Numbered from the stretch's first letter, positions 27,182-36,239 are shown. The stretch is DNA of 64,000 bases from CAZCDS01 sp964497585 (GCA_964497585.1 CAZCDS010000027.1:1-64000); one strand, 5' to 3'. Translations and numbers: made by a program. The notes: generated by a model from the letters alone, not told the origin.

Positions 27182-27195
27182 TTGACTTGGGTCAA
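27182..27195. promoter_or_regulatory. Second Crp/Fnr-type operator TTGACTTGGGTCAA
   Basis: Half-sites TTGAC and GTCAA separated by four bases, extended to CTTGAC/GTCAAG on both sides. TACATT at 27217-27222 could serve as -10, again placing the box near -41. It lies about 215 bases before the HD-domain gene, inside the gap after the siroheme gene, so the HD-ferredoxin pair may have its own promoter under the same regulator. Confidence 0.6.
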
Positions 27196-27410
27196 GGCAG
27201 CAAGAGCGAAAATGAATACATTGAAGATAGAGGCGGGAACAAAATTCCCCGTTTCCTTGGCGGAGCGTCACGCCGGATAACGAAGTCAGGGCCATTGGAC
27301 CTCAAAGCCATTCTGGTCCAAGCTTTCCCGGCGAGGCTCCAAGGGGCGGCCCTGCAGCGGCCTCTCCTCCCAGCCCAATCGACGGGAGGCCCCGGAAAGG
27401 TGAGAGCAAA

Positions 27411-28166
27411 ATGAAATGTCCCGGACAAGACCCCCGATTCTGGAAGTTCGACGCAATATTCGAAGTGGAATGCCCGAATTGTGGTTATGTCACCGAGTTT
27501 TTCAAGGACGAGACGAGGCGAACCTGCAAGAAATGTGGGGAAAAGGTGCTTAATCCTAAGATGGACTTCGGATGCGCCGCGCACTGCAAATTCGCCAAGG
27601 ATTGCTTTGGAGACCTGCCTCCCGAGTTGATCAAAGAGAAAGAGGACCTTTTCAAGGACCGGGTCGCAGTGGAGATGAAACTCTACTTTAAACAGGACTT
27701 CAAGCGAATCGGTCACGCGGCCAAAGTTGCACGGCACGCGGAGAAACTCGTTCACGAGGAGAAGGGCGACCCGGCCGTGGTGCTCACCGCGGCGTACCTC
27801 CACGACATCGGCATAAAGAATGCTGAAGAGAAGTACCACAGCGCGGCTCCTCGGTATCAGCACGAGGAAGGGCCACCGGTGGCGAGGGAAATCCTTGTCA
27901 AGCTCGACGCCAACGAGCGTCTGATCGAAGAAGTCTGCGACATCATCGGACACCACCACAGCCCCCGTGACGAAGAGACCACCAATTTCAAGGTACTTTT
28001 CGATGCGGACACCATTGTCAACCTTGAAGAAAAGCACAAAAAAGATCCGTACACTCCAGAGAAGCTCTCCGATATCATCGAGACGAGACTCTTGACGGAA
28101 AGCGGAAAAGCGCTGGCCCGGAACCTCTTCTTGGGAGAAGAACCGCAAGCGGCCGCCAACCGCTAA
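27411..28166 (+). CDS. HD-domain phosphohydrolase with N-terminal zinc ribbon
   Basis: A 251-residue protein. Residues 20-65 contain CPNCG and CKKCG plus CAAHCKFAKDC, a Cys-rich head that probably binds zinc. The HD domain follows: HAAKVARHAEKLVHEE (first His), YLHDIG near 124 (HD pair), IIGHHHSPRD near 183 and DADTIVN near 200. This complete metal-ligand set indicates an active phosphohydrolase, possibly acting on nucleotides or a cyclic nucleotide. AAAGGTGAG supports the ATG. It is followed after 38 bases by the ferredoxin gene and preceded by a predicted Crp/Fnr box, so it belongs to the redox-regulated cluster. Confidence 0.85.
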   Translation: MKCPGQDPRFWKFDAIFEVECPNCGYVTEFFKDETRRTCKKCGEKVLNPKMDFGCAAHCKFAKDCFGDLPPELIKEKEDLFKDRVAVEMKLYFKQDFKRIGHAAKVARHAEKLVHEEKGDPAVVLTAAYLHDIGIKNAEEKYHSAAPRYQHEEGPPVAREILVKLDANERLIEEVCDIIGHHHSPRDEETTNFKVLFDADTIVNLEEKHKKDPYTPEKLSDIIETRLLTESGKALARNLFLGEEPQAAANR

Positions 28167-28204
28167 ATGTCTACGCCTCACCAATTTAGGAAGGGAGAGA
28201 GAAG

Positions 28205-28966
28205 ATGAGTCAGGCACGCAAAATAATAGAAATAGATGAGGAGCTTTGTGACGGCTGCGGCAACTGCATTATTACCTGCGCGGAAGGCGCTCTCGAACTC
28301 GTGGACGGCAAGGCCAAACTCGTATCGGACATTCTCTGTGACGGCCTGGGCGCGTGCCTCGGTGAGTGCCCGACCGGCGCGCTGAGAATTATCGAGCGGC
28401 AGGCCGGCGAATTCGATGAAGAAGCAGTGGAAAAGCGCCTCGAAGAAATCAAGAAGGTAGAAAAGGCGCGTCCGGCCCATCCCGAACCGCAGTTCGGTTG
28501 CCCTTCGGCTCGAATACAGACTTTTGACAGACCGACGCCTTGCCAGGCGGCAAACGAGCCCGTCGTTCAAGCGAGCGCACGGTCCGCGCTCAGGCAATGG
28601 CCGGTCCAGATAAATCTCGTACCGCCGACCGCACCGTTCCTCAAGAACGCAGATTTGCTTGTGACAGCAGACTGCACCCCCTTTGCGTACGCCAATTTCC
28701 ACCAGGACTTCCTTGAAGGCAAGGTCCTCATGGTCGGGTGTCCGAAGTTCGATGACACCGAAGCCTACCTGGAGAAATTCACCGAAATCTTTAACAAAGC
28801 CGACATCCGAAGTGTTACAACCGTTTTCATGGAAGTCCCGTGCTGTCACGGCCTGCCCATGATCGTGAAAAGGGCCCTTGAGGAATCGGGTAAAAACATC
28901 CCGGTGGAACATGTGATCATCAGTGTGACGGGAGAGATTCTCCGAAGACAAAAGATGGTGGCCTGA
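28205..28966 (+). CDS. 4Fe-4S ferredoxin-type protein with long C-terminal domain
   Basis: A 253-residue protein. The first cluster is complete (C15, C18, C21, C25 in CDGCGNCIITC). The second motif is CDGLGACLGECP (C45, C51, C55), in which the usual second Cys is replaced by Leu; this CDGLGAC form is a habit of the family as I know it and may hold a different centre. The C-terminal 150 residues contain LVTADCTPFAYANFH, LMVGCPKFDDTEAY and VPCCHGLP, a Cys-containing domain that often accompanies such ferredoxins in sulfate reducers. It probably shuttles electrons to a partner, perhaps the siroheme protein two genes upstream. The strong ribosome binding site AGGAAGGGAGAG fixes the start. Confidence 0.85.
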   Translation: MSQARKIIEIDEELCDGCGNCIITCAEGALELVDGKAKLVSDILCDGLGACLGECPTGALRIIERQAGEFDEEAVEKRLEEIKKVEKARPAHPEPQFGCPSARIQTFDRPTPCQAANEPVVQASARSALRQWPVQINLVPPTAPFLKNADLLVTADCTPFAYANFHQDFLEGKVLMVGCPKFDDTEAYLEKFTEIFNKADIRSVTTVFMEVPCCHGLPMIVKRALEESGKNIPVEHVIISVTGEILRRQKMVA

Positions 28967-29187
28967 GGCTAACGTGATCCGACTCCTCGATTGGGAGAGC
29001 AGCCGCGTGGCAACAGCGCAGCAGGCCAAGGTGCGGAGGTCAGGGGCTTGCGGGAATTCAACTTCCAAGCCGTTATACCACCGCGCGTTGGCATGAATTG
29101 GTGGAACTTCACATTCCGAGAGTGAATGCGGGGGATTCTTTTTGCAGGAAGGGTCTTGTCGCATTCCCCTTTCAAAGACGGACGACA

Positions 29188-29529
29188 TCACTCGTCAGGC
29201 GAGAAGATGGCCGCGATCTCGGCCGCGATTACCGGGACGATTTCTTGCGCGTACTCCCAGATCTCGTCGAAGAGTGCAGGGGGAGAGCCCCTCACGAGCG
29301 AATCCCCGAATGCAAGGATGCGGTCCCATGGTACGGACGGGTGCTCGGTCCTGAAATCTTCCGGGATGCTTCGAACCGTACCCGCCATCGCGATGATCTG
29401 TGCGATCACCGCGGAGCGGCGCATGATGTCCAGGAGGAACGCCTCCTTATCGACACCCTGGACGAACTGTCGGATCAGACGCGCGCGGCGAAGAAGGTCC
29501 GCAAGATGCCTGGATTCCAATCGTAGCAC
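29188..29529 (-). CDS. HepT-like (DUF86) protein with degenerate active site
   Basis: A 113-residue helical protein resembling the HepT/DUF86 family: the block TVRSIPEDFRTEHPSVPWDRILAFGD (read in two parts) and the end helix FDEIWEYAQEIVPVI follow the HepT pattern. In active HepT toxins the next motif is R-X4-6-H-X-Y; here the sequence is GDSLVRGSP, so the catalytic His and Tyr appear lost. No MntA-type nucleotidyltransferase antitoxin lies beside it. It may be a decayed or repurposed member. The GTG start at 29529 has only a weak ribosome binding site. Confidence 0.55.
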   Translation of the reverse strand: MLRLESRHLADLLRRARLIRQFVQGVDKEAFLLDIMRRSAVIAQIIAMAGTVRSIPEDFRTEHPSVPWDRILAFGDSLVRGSPPALFDEIWEYAQEIVPVIAAEIAAIFSPDE

Positions 29530-29621
29530 GAGCTGGTTTCCCGTTTCTCACAGAAGTTCGGTCGCAGCCCATTCGCCTGACGACGCCGGGTGTGTTTTGA
29601 GACCTTTGTCGGGTCGCGCGC

Positions 29622-30698
29622 TCACTGGTGAACTGTTCTTTTCGATGACGGTTTCTTCGGCGGGTGGAGTATGCTGTTGACGTCGGTAACTCCTTCCAGG
29701 TCGGCTCTCCTGGCGAACTGGTCGTCAACGAGACCGCGGATGTCGTTGTTGTCCAACAGCTTGAAGTGGACCATGGTGTCGGCAAGCTGCTGGATTTCAG
29801 ATTCCTTTGGGATGAATCGGTCGTAGACGATCCGTCCGGGTGGAGTCTGAAGCGCGTATTCCACGAGTGCCACCGGTTGATTCCAGTACTGTGCAGCTAT
29901 GCGCGCTGCCTCTTTAGGATGGTCTTTCGCCCAAAGACCTGACCGTGCCGCTCCCTGGACAAGCATTTGGACCCAGTCGGGGTGCTTGTCGATGAGACTC
30001 TGCTTGACCAGCACGAGATTGCATATGAAGCCCGGCCATATCTGCCGGACATAATAAAGGACCTTTGATTCACCGGTGCTGGTCGTCTGCGCAGCAAAGG
30101 GTTCTCCGACAAAGTAGGCGTCCAGGGCGCCTGCAGCAAGCGCCGATGCCATATCGGGAGGATTCATTTCCACGATATTGAGGTCTTTCTCACCGAGGCC
30201 GAACTTTTCAGCCAGTCTTCGCGCTGCCAGATTGTGGCCCGAATAGCGCATGGGAACGGCAATGCTCTTCCCGGCCAGATCCGCAAAGTCCTTCACAGTG
30301 AGACCCTTGCGGTAGACCAGGGTGCTCTCGTGTCGGTTACCGATGTAGACGATGCGTACGCCCGCGTCCTGCTGGTGAAGCACAATGGCGAGCGGCGCTA
30401 TGATGAACGCGGCCTGTATCTCGTCGCTCCGGAGGGCCTCGCCCATCTCCGCGAAGGAACCGAATTTCAGTGCCTCGAACCTCAGCCCGTTGCCCTTCCT
30501 CGTTGCGTAGTCAAGTAGGGGGCATGCGAGATTCGTGATTACCGGCATGTATCCCATGCGAAGCACCTGTCGTGCTCCGTGTTCGAAGTTCAACTTGTAG
30601 TGGAGCCACGAAATAAGGACCAGCCAGCAAACCGCGAAGATCAGCACCAGCCATCCCACCGGGATCGCCAGGCTGCTATCCTTCAGGCTAAAGCGCAT
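29622..30698 (-). CDS. ABC transporter substrate-binding protein, SsuA/NrtA/TauA type
   Basis: A 358-residue periplasmic binding protein anchored by an N-terminal membrane segment (VGWLVLIFAVCWLVLISWL, about 13-31). The core has VLRMGYMPVITNLACPLL, LRFEALKFGSFAEMGEAL, AAFIIAPLAI, and ALDAYFVGEPFAAQ, the pattern of NMT1/SsuA-like proteins that bind sulfonates, nitrate, bicarbonate or pyrimidine precursors. The ligand cannot be told. ATG 30698 is chosen; an in-frame GTG at 30707 is possible. The gene overlaps the ATPase gene and is last in a permease-ATPase-binding protein operon. Retaining the leader as a membrane anchor instead of a lipoprotein Cys is notable. Confidence 0.88.
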   Translation of the reverse strand: MRFSLKDSSLAIPVGWLVLIFAVCWLVLISWLHYKLNFEHGARQVLRMGYMPVITNLACPLLDYATRKGNGLRFEALKFGSFAEMGEALRSDEIQAAFIIAPLAIVLHQQDAGVRIVYIGNRHESTLVYRKGLTVKDFADLAGKSIAVPMRYSGHNLAARRLAEKFGLGEKDLNIVEMNPPDMASALAAGALDAYFVGEPFAAQTTSTGESKVLYYVRQIWPGFICNLVLVKQSLIDKHPDWVQMLVQGAARSGLWAKDHPKEAARIAAQYWNQPVALVEYALQTPPGRIVYDRFIPKESEIQQLADTMVHFKLLDNNDIRGLVDDQFARRADLEGVTDVNSILHPPKKPSSKRTVHQ

Positions 30699-31488
30699 AG
30701 TGGACACCCAATTCCGTGTAAATCCCTCTCCGGAAATCTTCCAGGGCCGAATCCTTGTAGAAGTCCCGGGGGTGCGGAAACTCTACCTTTGAATCAATTC
30801 GCACAACCGCGGGCCGATCGCTGAAGACAACTACGCGGTCGGCCGTAATCAAAGCCTCATCAATGTCGTGCGTAATGAAGATAATCGTCTTCCTGAAAAG
30901 CTGCTGCATATTAAGCACTTCCTCTCGCATCTTCACTCGCGTCAGGAAGTCCAGTCCGGCAAAGGGCTCGTCCATGAACAGAATCGCAGGGTTGATCACG
31001 AGAGCTCTGGCCAACTCCGCACGGCGTTGCATGCCGCCGGAAAGCTGGTGGGGATAGTGGCTCTCAAACCCGGTCAGGTCAACCATGTCGATGTATTCCT
31101 GAACCTTGTCCCTCTGTTCCTCTCTATTCCCTATATGGCGCAATCCAAGCACCACGTTCTCATAGACCGTCATCCAGGGGAGCAGCCCGCTGTGCTGGAA
31201 TACGAAGATGTTGTCCGAACTCGGGCCGGTAACCTGCTTGCCGTCGGTCAGGACCGTGCCGCTCGTGGGAAAGTCGAATCCCGCCACAATTCTGGCAAAG
31301 GTCGTCTTGCCGCACCCGGAGGGGCCGAGAATGCAGACCAACTCTCCATCCTCGAACTCGAGGCTGACGTCGTTGAGCACGAGGAGACAGTCCCCGCGGT
31401 GCAGATCGGTATCCGAATTGACCTGGCGCTGAATCGCACGGCGTTCCACAAACTCCTTGCAAAGGTTCCTGACCAGGACGTGTCCCAT
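30688..31488 (-). CDS. ABC transporter ATPase, SsuB/NrtD/TauB type
   Basis: A 266-residue ATPase. Walker A is GPSGCGKTT, the Q-loop lies in FVFQHSGLLPWMTVYENV, the signature is LSGGMQRR, Walker B is ILFMDEPF and the H-loop is FITHDIDEAL. The GLLPW sequence after the Q-loop is characteristic of the nitrate/sulfonate/taurine subgroup. It drives uptake through the permease encoded just upstream (one base between that stop and this start) and overlaps the binding-protein gene downstream. Confidence 0.93.
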   Translation of the reverse strand: MGHVLVRNLCKEFVERRAIQRQVNSDTDLHRGDCLLVLNDVSLEFEDGELVCILGPSGCGKTTFARIVAGFDFPTSGTVLTDGKQVTGPSSDNIFVFQHSGLLPWMTVYENVVLGLRHIGNREEQRDKVQEYIDMVDLTGFESHYPHQLSGGMQRRAELARALVINPAILFMDEPFAGLDFLTRVKMREEVLNMQQLFRKTIIFITHDIDEALITADRVVVFSDRPAVVRIDSKVEFPHPRDFYKDSALEDFRRGIYTELGVHYAL

Positions 31489-31489
31489 G

Positions 31490-32257
31490 TTAAACGGACC
31501 CCCATCCGATGGATTCGATCTTATTCAACTGGGAGATTACGCGATCAAGGAGTATCCCTATCACCCCGATGGCGATCATCGCGTCCATAACGTAGTCCAT
31601 CCTCAACGCGTTGCGGGAATCCAACACCAGGTAGCCCAGGCCCGATTTCACCGCGATCATCTCGGCAGCCACAACAACAAGCCAGGCTACACCGAGGCTT
31701 ATTCGGAGTGCCGGAAGCATCTCCGGCAAAATGGCCGGCACAATGATCTTCGTGACCGTCTCCAGTCTCGTGAAGTTGAAGTTGGCCGCCACTTGGAAAT
31801 AGATCGACTTGATATGATTCACCGAGGTTATCGAAGAGATAAGCAGAGGGAAGAAGCTCGCCAGAAAAATAAGAAAGACCGCAGGCTTATCACCGATTCC
31901 GAACCATAGGACCGCCAGAGGTATCCAGGCGAGAGGCGAGATCGGACGCAGAAACTGTATCAGCGCATTTGTCATCACCTGGCCGGTTTTCCACCAGCCG
32001 AGTATGATTCCCAGGGGCAAACCGAAGATCACCGCCAAATAGAAGCCGACAGTGACCCGAAAAAGGCTCGCAACCGAGTGCTGAATCAGAGTGCCGTCTC
32101 GGAGGAGTTCCCACATGCCGACCGCGGCTTCCCAGGGACTCGGGAAAACTGCCACGCTCCAGCCGCTCACCCTTTTGACTATTTCCCAGATGACGACAAG
32201 TATCACGAACGATGATGCGGGCAGCAGGAAGCGATTGAGCCTGTTGAAGAATTCCAT
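31490..32257 (-). CDS. ABC transporter permease, SsuC/NrtB/TauC type
   Basis: A 255-residue inner-membrane permease with about six membrane segments, among them LPASSFVILVVIWEIV and YVMDAMIAIGVIGILLD. The ATPase-contact EAA-type loop is near residues 150-190 (VAANFNFTRLETVTKIIVPAILPEMLPAL, read in parts). ATG 32257 with AGGAGGGACC immediately upstream is clearly better than an earlier in-frame start at 32320. First gene of the three-gene transporter operon. Confidence 0.92.
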   Translation of the reverse strand: MEFFNRLNRFLLPASSFVILVVIWEIVKRVSGWSVAVFPSPWEAAVGMWELLRDGTLIQHSVASLFRVTVGFYLAVIFGLPLGIILGWWKTGQVMTNALIQFLRPISPLAWIPLAVLWFGIGDKPAVFLIFLASFFPLLISSITSVNHIKSIYFQVAANFNFTRLETVTKIIVPAILPEMLPALRISLGVAWLVVVAAEMIAVKSGLGYLVLDSRNALRMDYVMDAMIAIGVIGILLDRVISQLNKIESIGWGSV

Positions 32258-32671
32258 GGTCCCTCCTAAGCCCGCTTCTCGGTACTCCCTGACAGTGTCC
32301 GATTCCATCAGTCGAAGCAAAGAATCAAAATAGCATCATACGATACAATTCCAAGAAATTAAACCTCAAAATGCCAAAAACGATCATCTTTTAAAAATGT
32401 TAAGTGACTCATTAAATCGATACAGTCATGTCTCATCGCAATCCACTGAAAAGCATGGGTACTCTCGGCTCGATAATCAGTGATTTTTTTCTTGACGGAG
32501 AGGCAAGACGTTGCTACGGAACCCTCGACTCAAATGTGTGTTTTCGGAATAAGCTGCTGGTTCACGCAGAGAATGGGATCACGCATTGCGTCGTAGCATC
32601 AGAGAGGTGAGTTTCAAGAATCCGGTGGAAGCACCTGTGAGCATACCCGGCCGGAGGAGGAAAGGGAGATC
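32258..32671. promoter_or_regulatory. Divergent promoter region, AT-rich
   Basis: About 410 bases between the leftward ABC operon and the rightward TonB-C gene. The part 32320-32420 is clearly AT-rich and probably carries the ABC operon promoter. A 60-codon frame at 32428-32610 is not convincing as a gene. Confidence 0.45.
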
Positions 32672-33283
32672 ATGAGAAAAAGTGTAATCGCTGCAATCAT
32701 TGTTGCGGCTCTGTGCGTTGCCCTGCCAGCGGGAGCTGCGGATACACATACGACGTTGTCGTACCAGGTGGTGGTGGATGGCACCACACGCAACAAGGCT
32801 CTCAACGACTACGCTCTGTTGACACGGGACGCGATCCAACGAGTCTGGAAGACCCCACTTGATCTCAACGTCCCGGGCGCGCTCAAGGGGCGCGTCAGGA
32901 TCGACTACATCGTAAGAAGAAGCGGCCAACTGGAATCGGCGAGGATTGTGAAAGGGTCCGGACGGCCGGACATGGACCGTTCCTTGATGAAAGCCATTCG
33001 CTCGGCGCAGCCTTTTCCTCCCTTTCCAGACGGGGTCGAGGCAGGGCGGATCCTCGTGCGGGCCAATTTCATCGTCGCGGACCTGCCCACGGCTGGAGTC
33101 ACGCGTGTGAGCCAACCGGTCCCGCTTGCCAAGAAGCCCAGCGCGGCACCCACCACCACGAGCCTGAAGAAACTCATGTGGGGCCGCCCCGCGGGCACGT
33201 CAGTCGCGCCGACCGGTACGAAGCAGGGGGTAAAACCACCGCGGCCGCCTGTCAAGAAGCTCATGTGGGGCACCACACGGTAG
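32672..33283 (+). CDS. Exported TonB C-terminal-domain protein with repeated LMWG tail
   Basis: A 203-residue protein with a clean signal peptide (MRKSVIAAIIVAALCVALPAGA, cleavage after AGA near 22). Residues about 40-140 form a TonB C-terminal-like domain: LKGRVRIDYIVRRSGQLESA, GSGRPDMDRSLMKAI, AQPFPPFPDG and ILVRANFIV follow the TonB beta-beta-alpha-beta order. There is no N-terminal membrane anchor of the TonB kind, so it is a free periplasmic protein and not a classical energy transducer. The tail is Pro/Thr/Lys-rich with KKLMWG twice, at about 169 and at the very end. GGAGGAAAGGGAG supports the ATG. Its role is unknown. Confidence 0.78.
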   Translation: MRKSVIAAIIVAALCVALPAGAADTHTTLSYQVVVDGTTRNKALNDYALLTRDAIQRVWKTPLDLNVPGALKGRVRIDYIVRRSGQLESARIVKGSGRPDMDRSLMKAIRSAQPFPPFPDGVEAGRILVRANFIVADLPTAGVTRVSQPVPLAKKPSAAPTTTSLKKLMWGRPAGTSVAPTGTKQGVKPPRPPVKKLMWGTTR

Positions 33284-33393
33284 ACGCTGAGAAGAGCACC
33301 TGAGCGGTCCGGCTCGGGCCAAGCGCGCAGCGCGAGCAGCCAATCCCGAGTCCGGCCCTGCTCCATCCCAAGAGGGTCATTTAGGAGCGGTAA

Positions 33394-33423
33394 GAGCCCG
33401 TTTCACTATGCTGGAACGGGCTC
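33394..33423 (-). terminator. Hairpin at the end of pyk (stop codon in the loop)
   Basis: GAGCCCGTT and AACGGGCTC form a perfect 9-bp stem with a 12-base loop. The stop codon of pyk (33408-33406) lies in the loop. The T-tract after it on the minus strand is weak (TTACC), so it may be a pause or mRNA-end hairpin and not a strong intrinsic terminator. Confidence 0.5.
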
Positions 33424-34851
33424 GGTGGTTTCCGAGCCGACGGTTCGCACGATCAGCGAGTTTGTCGCCTTGTGGTCCGTTATGGGGAGGCCCATGACAA
33501 GAGCGACCGACTGGCCCATTCCGGCAATTTTCTTCTTGATCAGGACCTCGTCAATCTGCCGCATCAAAGCCTCAAAATCGGGCGCGAGGTCGCACAGGTG
33601 GGGCGTCACGCCGCGGCTCAGTACGAGAAACTTTTGCAGGAACGGATCAGATACAAAAGCGTGTATCGGAGCATCGGGTCTGAGGGCCGCAATGTCCAGT
33701 GCCGTCTGGCCGGAGACCGTGACCGCCACAATGTTCCCAAGGCCCAGGTCCTGGGCCGCGACGACTGCGGAATGGCAGACCGCCTTGGCAACTTCGTCCC
33801 CGCGAAGCTCCTTTATTTTCCAATGTTCAGCGGAGTACGTCTCCTGAAAAGTTTCAGCCTGAACGGCTATATTGTTCATCATTTTAACTGCTTGGACCGG
33901 ATGCTGCCCCACTGCGGTCTCTCCGGAAAGCATCAGAGCATCGGTGCCGTCGAAGACCGCATTGGCTACGTCCGCGGCTTCGGCCCGCGTCGGGAGCAGA
34001 CCGCGGGTCATCGATTCGAGCATCTGCGTGGCCGTGATCACTGGCACGCCCAGATGGTTGGCCTTCCTGATGATAGTCTTCTGGAGGATGGGCAAGCGTT
34101 CGATCGGTACTTCAACCCCGAGGTCTCCCCGTGCAACCATGACCGAGTCGGACGCTTCGAGTATCTCATCGAGGTTGTCGAGGCACGCGGACCGCTCGAG
34201 CTTCGACACGACGGGACGTTCCTTGCCCATCTTGCGCATTTCTCTGCGGAGCAGCTCCACGTCAGAAGCCCGCGAGACAAAGGAGAGGGCGATCACGTCG
34301 AATCCCGTCTGAAGCCCGAAACGAACATCATCAATATCCTTGGGAGTAAGCGCCGGTGTGGAAAGGTCGGTCTCGGGCAAGTTCACCCCTTTGTGGGGAG
34401 TGAGCGTTCCTCCTTCCACAACGCGGCATGTTACTCCCCGATCATCGACGCGGACACATTTCAGCCTAATCTTCCCGTCGTCTATCAGGACCATCTCGCC
34501 CGGTTTCACATCAGCTTCCAGGCTATCGTAAGCCACAGGAATTGAGGATTCATCACCAACAACATCCTCAGGGGTAAGTTCCACCTCGCTGCCCCGGTGG
34601 AGAACGGCCTGCTCTCCCTCCAATCTGCCCACTCGTATCTTGGGGCCCTGCACGTCCTGAATCAGCGTGACGGCCTTATCTAGCTTCCGGGATAGCTCGC
34701 GCGCGGTGTGATAAGCCTCGCTGTGCCGATCATGGGTTCCATGAGAAAAGTTGAATCTGAGCGCATCAGCTCCTGCGCGGATGATCGCCTCCATGGTGTC
34801 GGGAGCGTACGTGGCCGGTCCCAGGGTGGCCACAATCTTAGTCTTGCGCAT
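33406..34851 (-). CDS. pyk: Pyruvate kinase
   Basis: A 481-residue pyruvate kinase that converts phosphoenolpyruvate and ADP to pyruvate and ATP. The N-terminus KIVATLGPATYAP, the RFNFSHGTHDRH substrate loop, the Mg site around VARGDLGVEVP and the signature ITATQMLESM are all present. The length fits the usual 470-490. ATG 34851 with GGAGGGAAC upstream is chosen over an upstream in-frame start at 34920. It is a single gene, ending in a hairpin. Confidence 0.97.
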   Translation of the reverse strand: MRKTKIVATLGPATYAPDTMEAIIRAGADALRFNFSHGTHDRHSEAYHTARELSRKLDKAVTLIQDVQGPKIRVGRLEGEQAVLHRGSEVELTPEDVVGDESSIPVAYDSLEADVKPGEMVLIDDGKIRLKCVRVDDRGVTCRVVEGGTLTPHKGVNLPETDLSTPALTPKDIDDVRFGLQTGFDVIALSFVSRASDVELLRREMRKMGKERPVVSKLERSACLDNLDEILEASDSVMVARGDLGVEVPIERLPILQKTIIRKANHLGVPVITATQMLESMTRGLLPTRAEAADVANAVFDGTDALMLSGETAVGQHPVQAVKMMNNIAVQAETFQETYSAEHWKIKELRGDEVAKAVCHSAVVAAQDLGLGNIVAVTVSGQTALDIAALRPDAPIHAFVSDPFLQKFLVLSRGVTPHLCDLAPDFEALMRQIDEVLIKKKIAGMGQSVALVMGLPITDHKATNSLIVRTVGSETTEPVPA

Positions 34852-34944
34852 GTTCCCTCCGTAGAATGTTCGGGGGTAACCCGGATGAGGCCGCTTACGG
34901 CCGCGTGCCTGACGATTCATGTGCCCTTGTGAGACGGAGTTCCG

Positions 34945-35982
34945 TTACCTGGGGCGTACCCGGAACTCAGCGATGACGGGGCAGTGATCTGATACGTTGC
35001 TCATATAGCGTTTCCAGGAACGTCCAAACGTGCAATAGCGCGCGCATGGTCCACCAACGCGGACCGATCCCCCTGAGAGTACACTCAGGGCTGCCGGCGA
35101 GGCAAGTATATGATCCAGCGTGTTTCCCTTGCCCCGATGGAGGTGAGTGCAGGAGATCTTGGCAGTGAGGAGGCGGAAACCCGTTGCCGCACGGAATTCT
35201 GCCGTATCTTCACAATGAGGACTGTAGTCATTCAAGTCACCCATAATGAATATGTCCTCGTCTTTGCCAGCCAGGCGGCCCACGATGTCGCGCATGAGGT
35301 TCCACTGAGCTTTCCGAAGGCTCGCACAAGGGCCGGCCTTCATGTGAACGACAATAGCGAAGAAATCGAAGCCCGCCCGTTTCATCCTGAATCTGCACAC
35401 AAATGCAGGACGCTGCTTTCTCAAGCGCTTGACACATTTCTCCGGAAAACGCGACGGGTCGATCTTTGTGATCATATCCCTGATGGAGAATCGGCTCACC
35501 AGATCCACCACGGAAGAATCGTAGAGGAACCCTGTCTTCTGCGGGCCTCCGTCATCCGTGAAGATGAATCTCCAGGTCGGCCCCATGTGCTCGGCCGCGA
35601 ATCTGGCGAACCGCTTCGGCTTGAGGATCTCATTCACTGCAAGGACCGTCGGACGAAGTCTCTCAATCTCACTCGCCAGCGCCCGCCGGTTGGTTCTCCG
35701 GGTGTTTCGTCCTTTGCACTCCGTGAATCCACTCTCTTTGATACATCCGCAATCGTTGTTGCACGGAAACATGCGGATGTTGAACGTCCCGATTCTCAGT
35801 GTATTCGGTAGGCTTGTCTGAAGTTCTCCCCCCGGCTTCCCAAGAGAGTCTTGCGGACGAGAATCGTGCTGAGCGCGAGCAGTCAGGCTCGGCAAGAAAG
35901 CCATAACAGGCGCCGAGATCAAGAGTGCCAAGAAGAGACGGAGGACGAAAGACCTGGTTTCTTGCCTCGAACGTGGGGCCAA
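34945..35982 (-). CDS. Exported endonuclease/exonuclease/phosphatase-family protein
   Basis: A 345-residue protein with a signal peptide (core FVLRLFLALLISAPVMAFL, cleavage near residue 38). The mature domain has the fold-defining motifs RIGTFNIRMF, VLAVNEI with the metal-binding Glu, VVHMKAG with a catalytic His, IMGDLNDY with Asp and Asn, TLDHILAS, and SDHCPVIAEF with the final Asp-His pair. All active-site residues of the DNase I/sphingomyelinase superfamily are therefore there; whether it cuts DNA or a phosphodiester lipid is open. The start is a TTG with GGGAGG 5 bases upstream. It has seven or more Cys, suiting the periplasm. It follows pyk-directed transcription on the same strand but with its own promoter space. 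Confidence 0.87.
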   Translation of the reverse strand: MAPRSRQETRSFVLRLFLALLISAPVMAFLPSLTARAQHDSRPQDSLGKPGGELQTSLPNTLRIGTFNIRMFPCNNDCGCIKESGFTECKGRNTRRTNRRALASEIERLRPTVLAVNEILKPKRFARFAAEHMGPTWRFIFTDDGGPQKTGFLYDSSVVDLVSRFSIRDMITKIDPSRFPEKCVKRLRKQRPAFVCRFRMKRAGFDFFAIVVHMKAGPCASLRKAQWNLMRDIVGRLAGKDEDIFIMGDLNDYSPHCEDTAEFRAATGFRLLTAKISCTHLHRGKGNTLDHILASPAALSVLSGGSVRVGGPCARYCTFGRSWKRYMSNVSDHCPVIAEFRVRPR

Positions 35983-36239
35983 GGATACCTCCCTTGCTAT
36001 CCGGCCAGGGGTGTTCTCGTTTCACCGCCGGACTCTTGAAAAAAGACCGCGACTGTGGGCCCGGAAGAAACAATGGGTATTCTCGCGGACCCCTGTAATC
36101 ATAGACGCTGCGGCTATCTTTTGCCACTGTTGGAAAATCCTGGTACACATACTCTGTTGATGCCTCGCTGAACCCAACCCCTTAGGTCGCGAGGCCGGAC
36201 TCACCGGGAGCACTCCACGTCAGCTCAAAGGTTGTTGAG

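Noticed and set aside
25849..27195. 448-codon minus-strand frame across the control region and siroheme gene
   Set aside because: It covers the reverse of the well-supported siroheme gene and part of the Crp/Fnr gene; the protein has no recognisable pattern.
27192..29191. Two long minus-strand frames opposite the HD and ferredoxin genes
   Set aside because: Both are antisense shadows of genes with intact motifs and good ribosome binding sites.
33472..34545. 357-codon plus-strand frame
   Set aside because: Antisense to pyruvate kinase.
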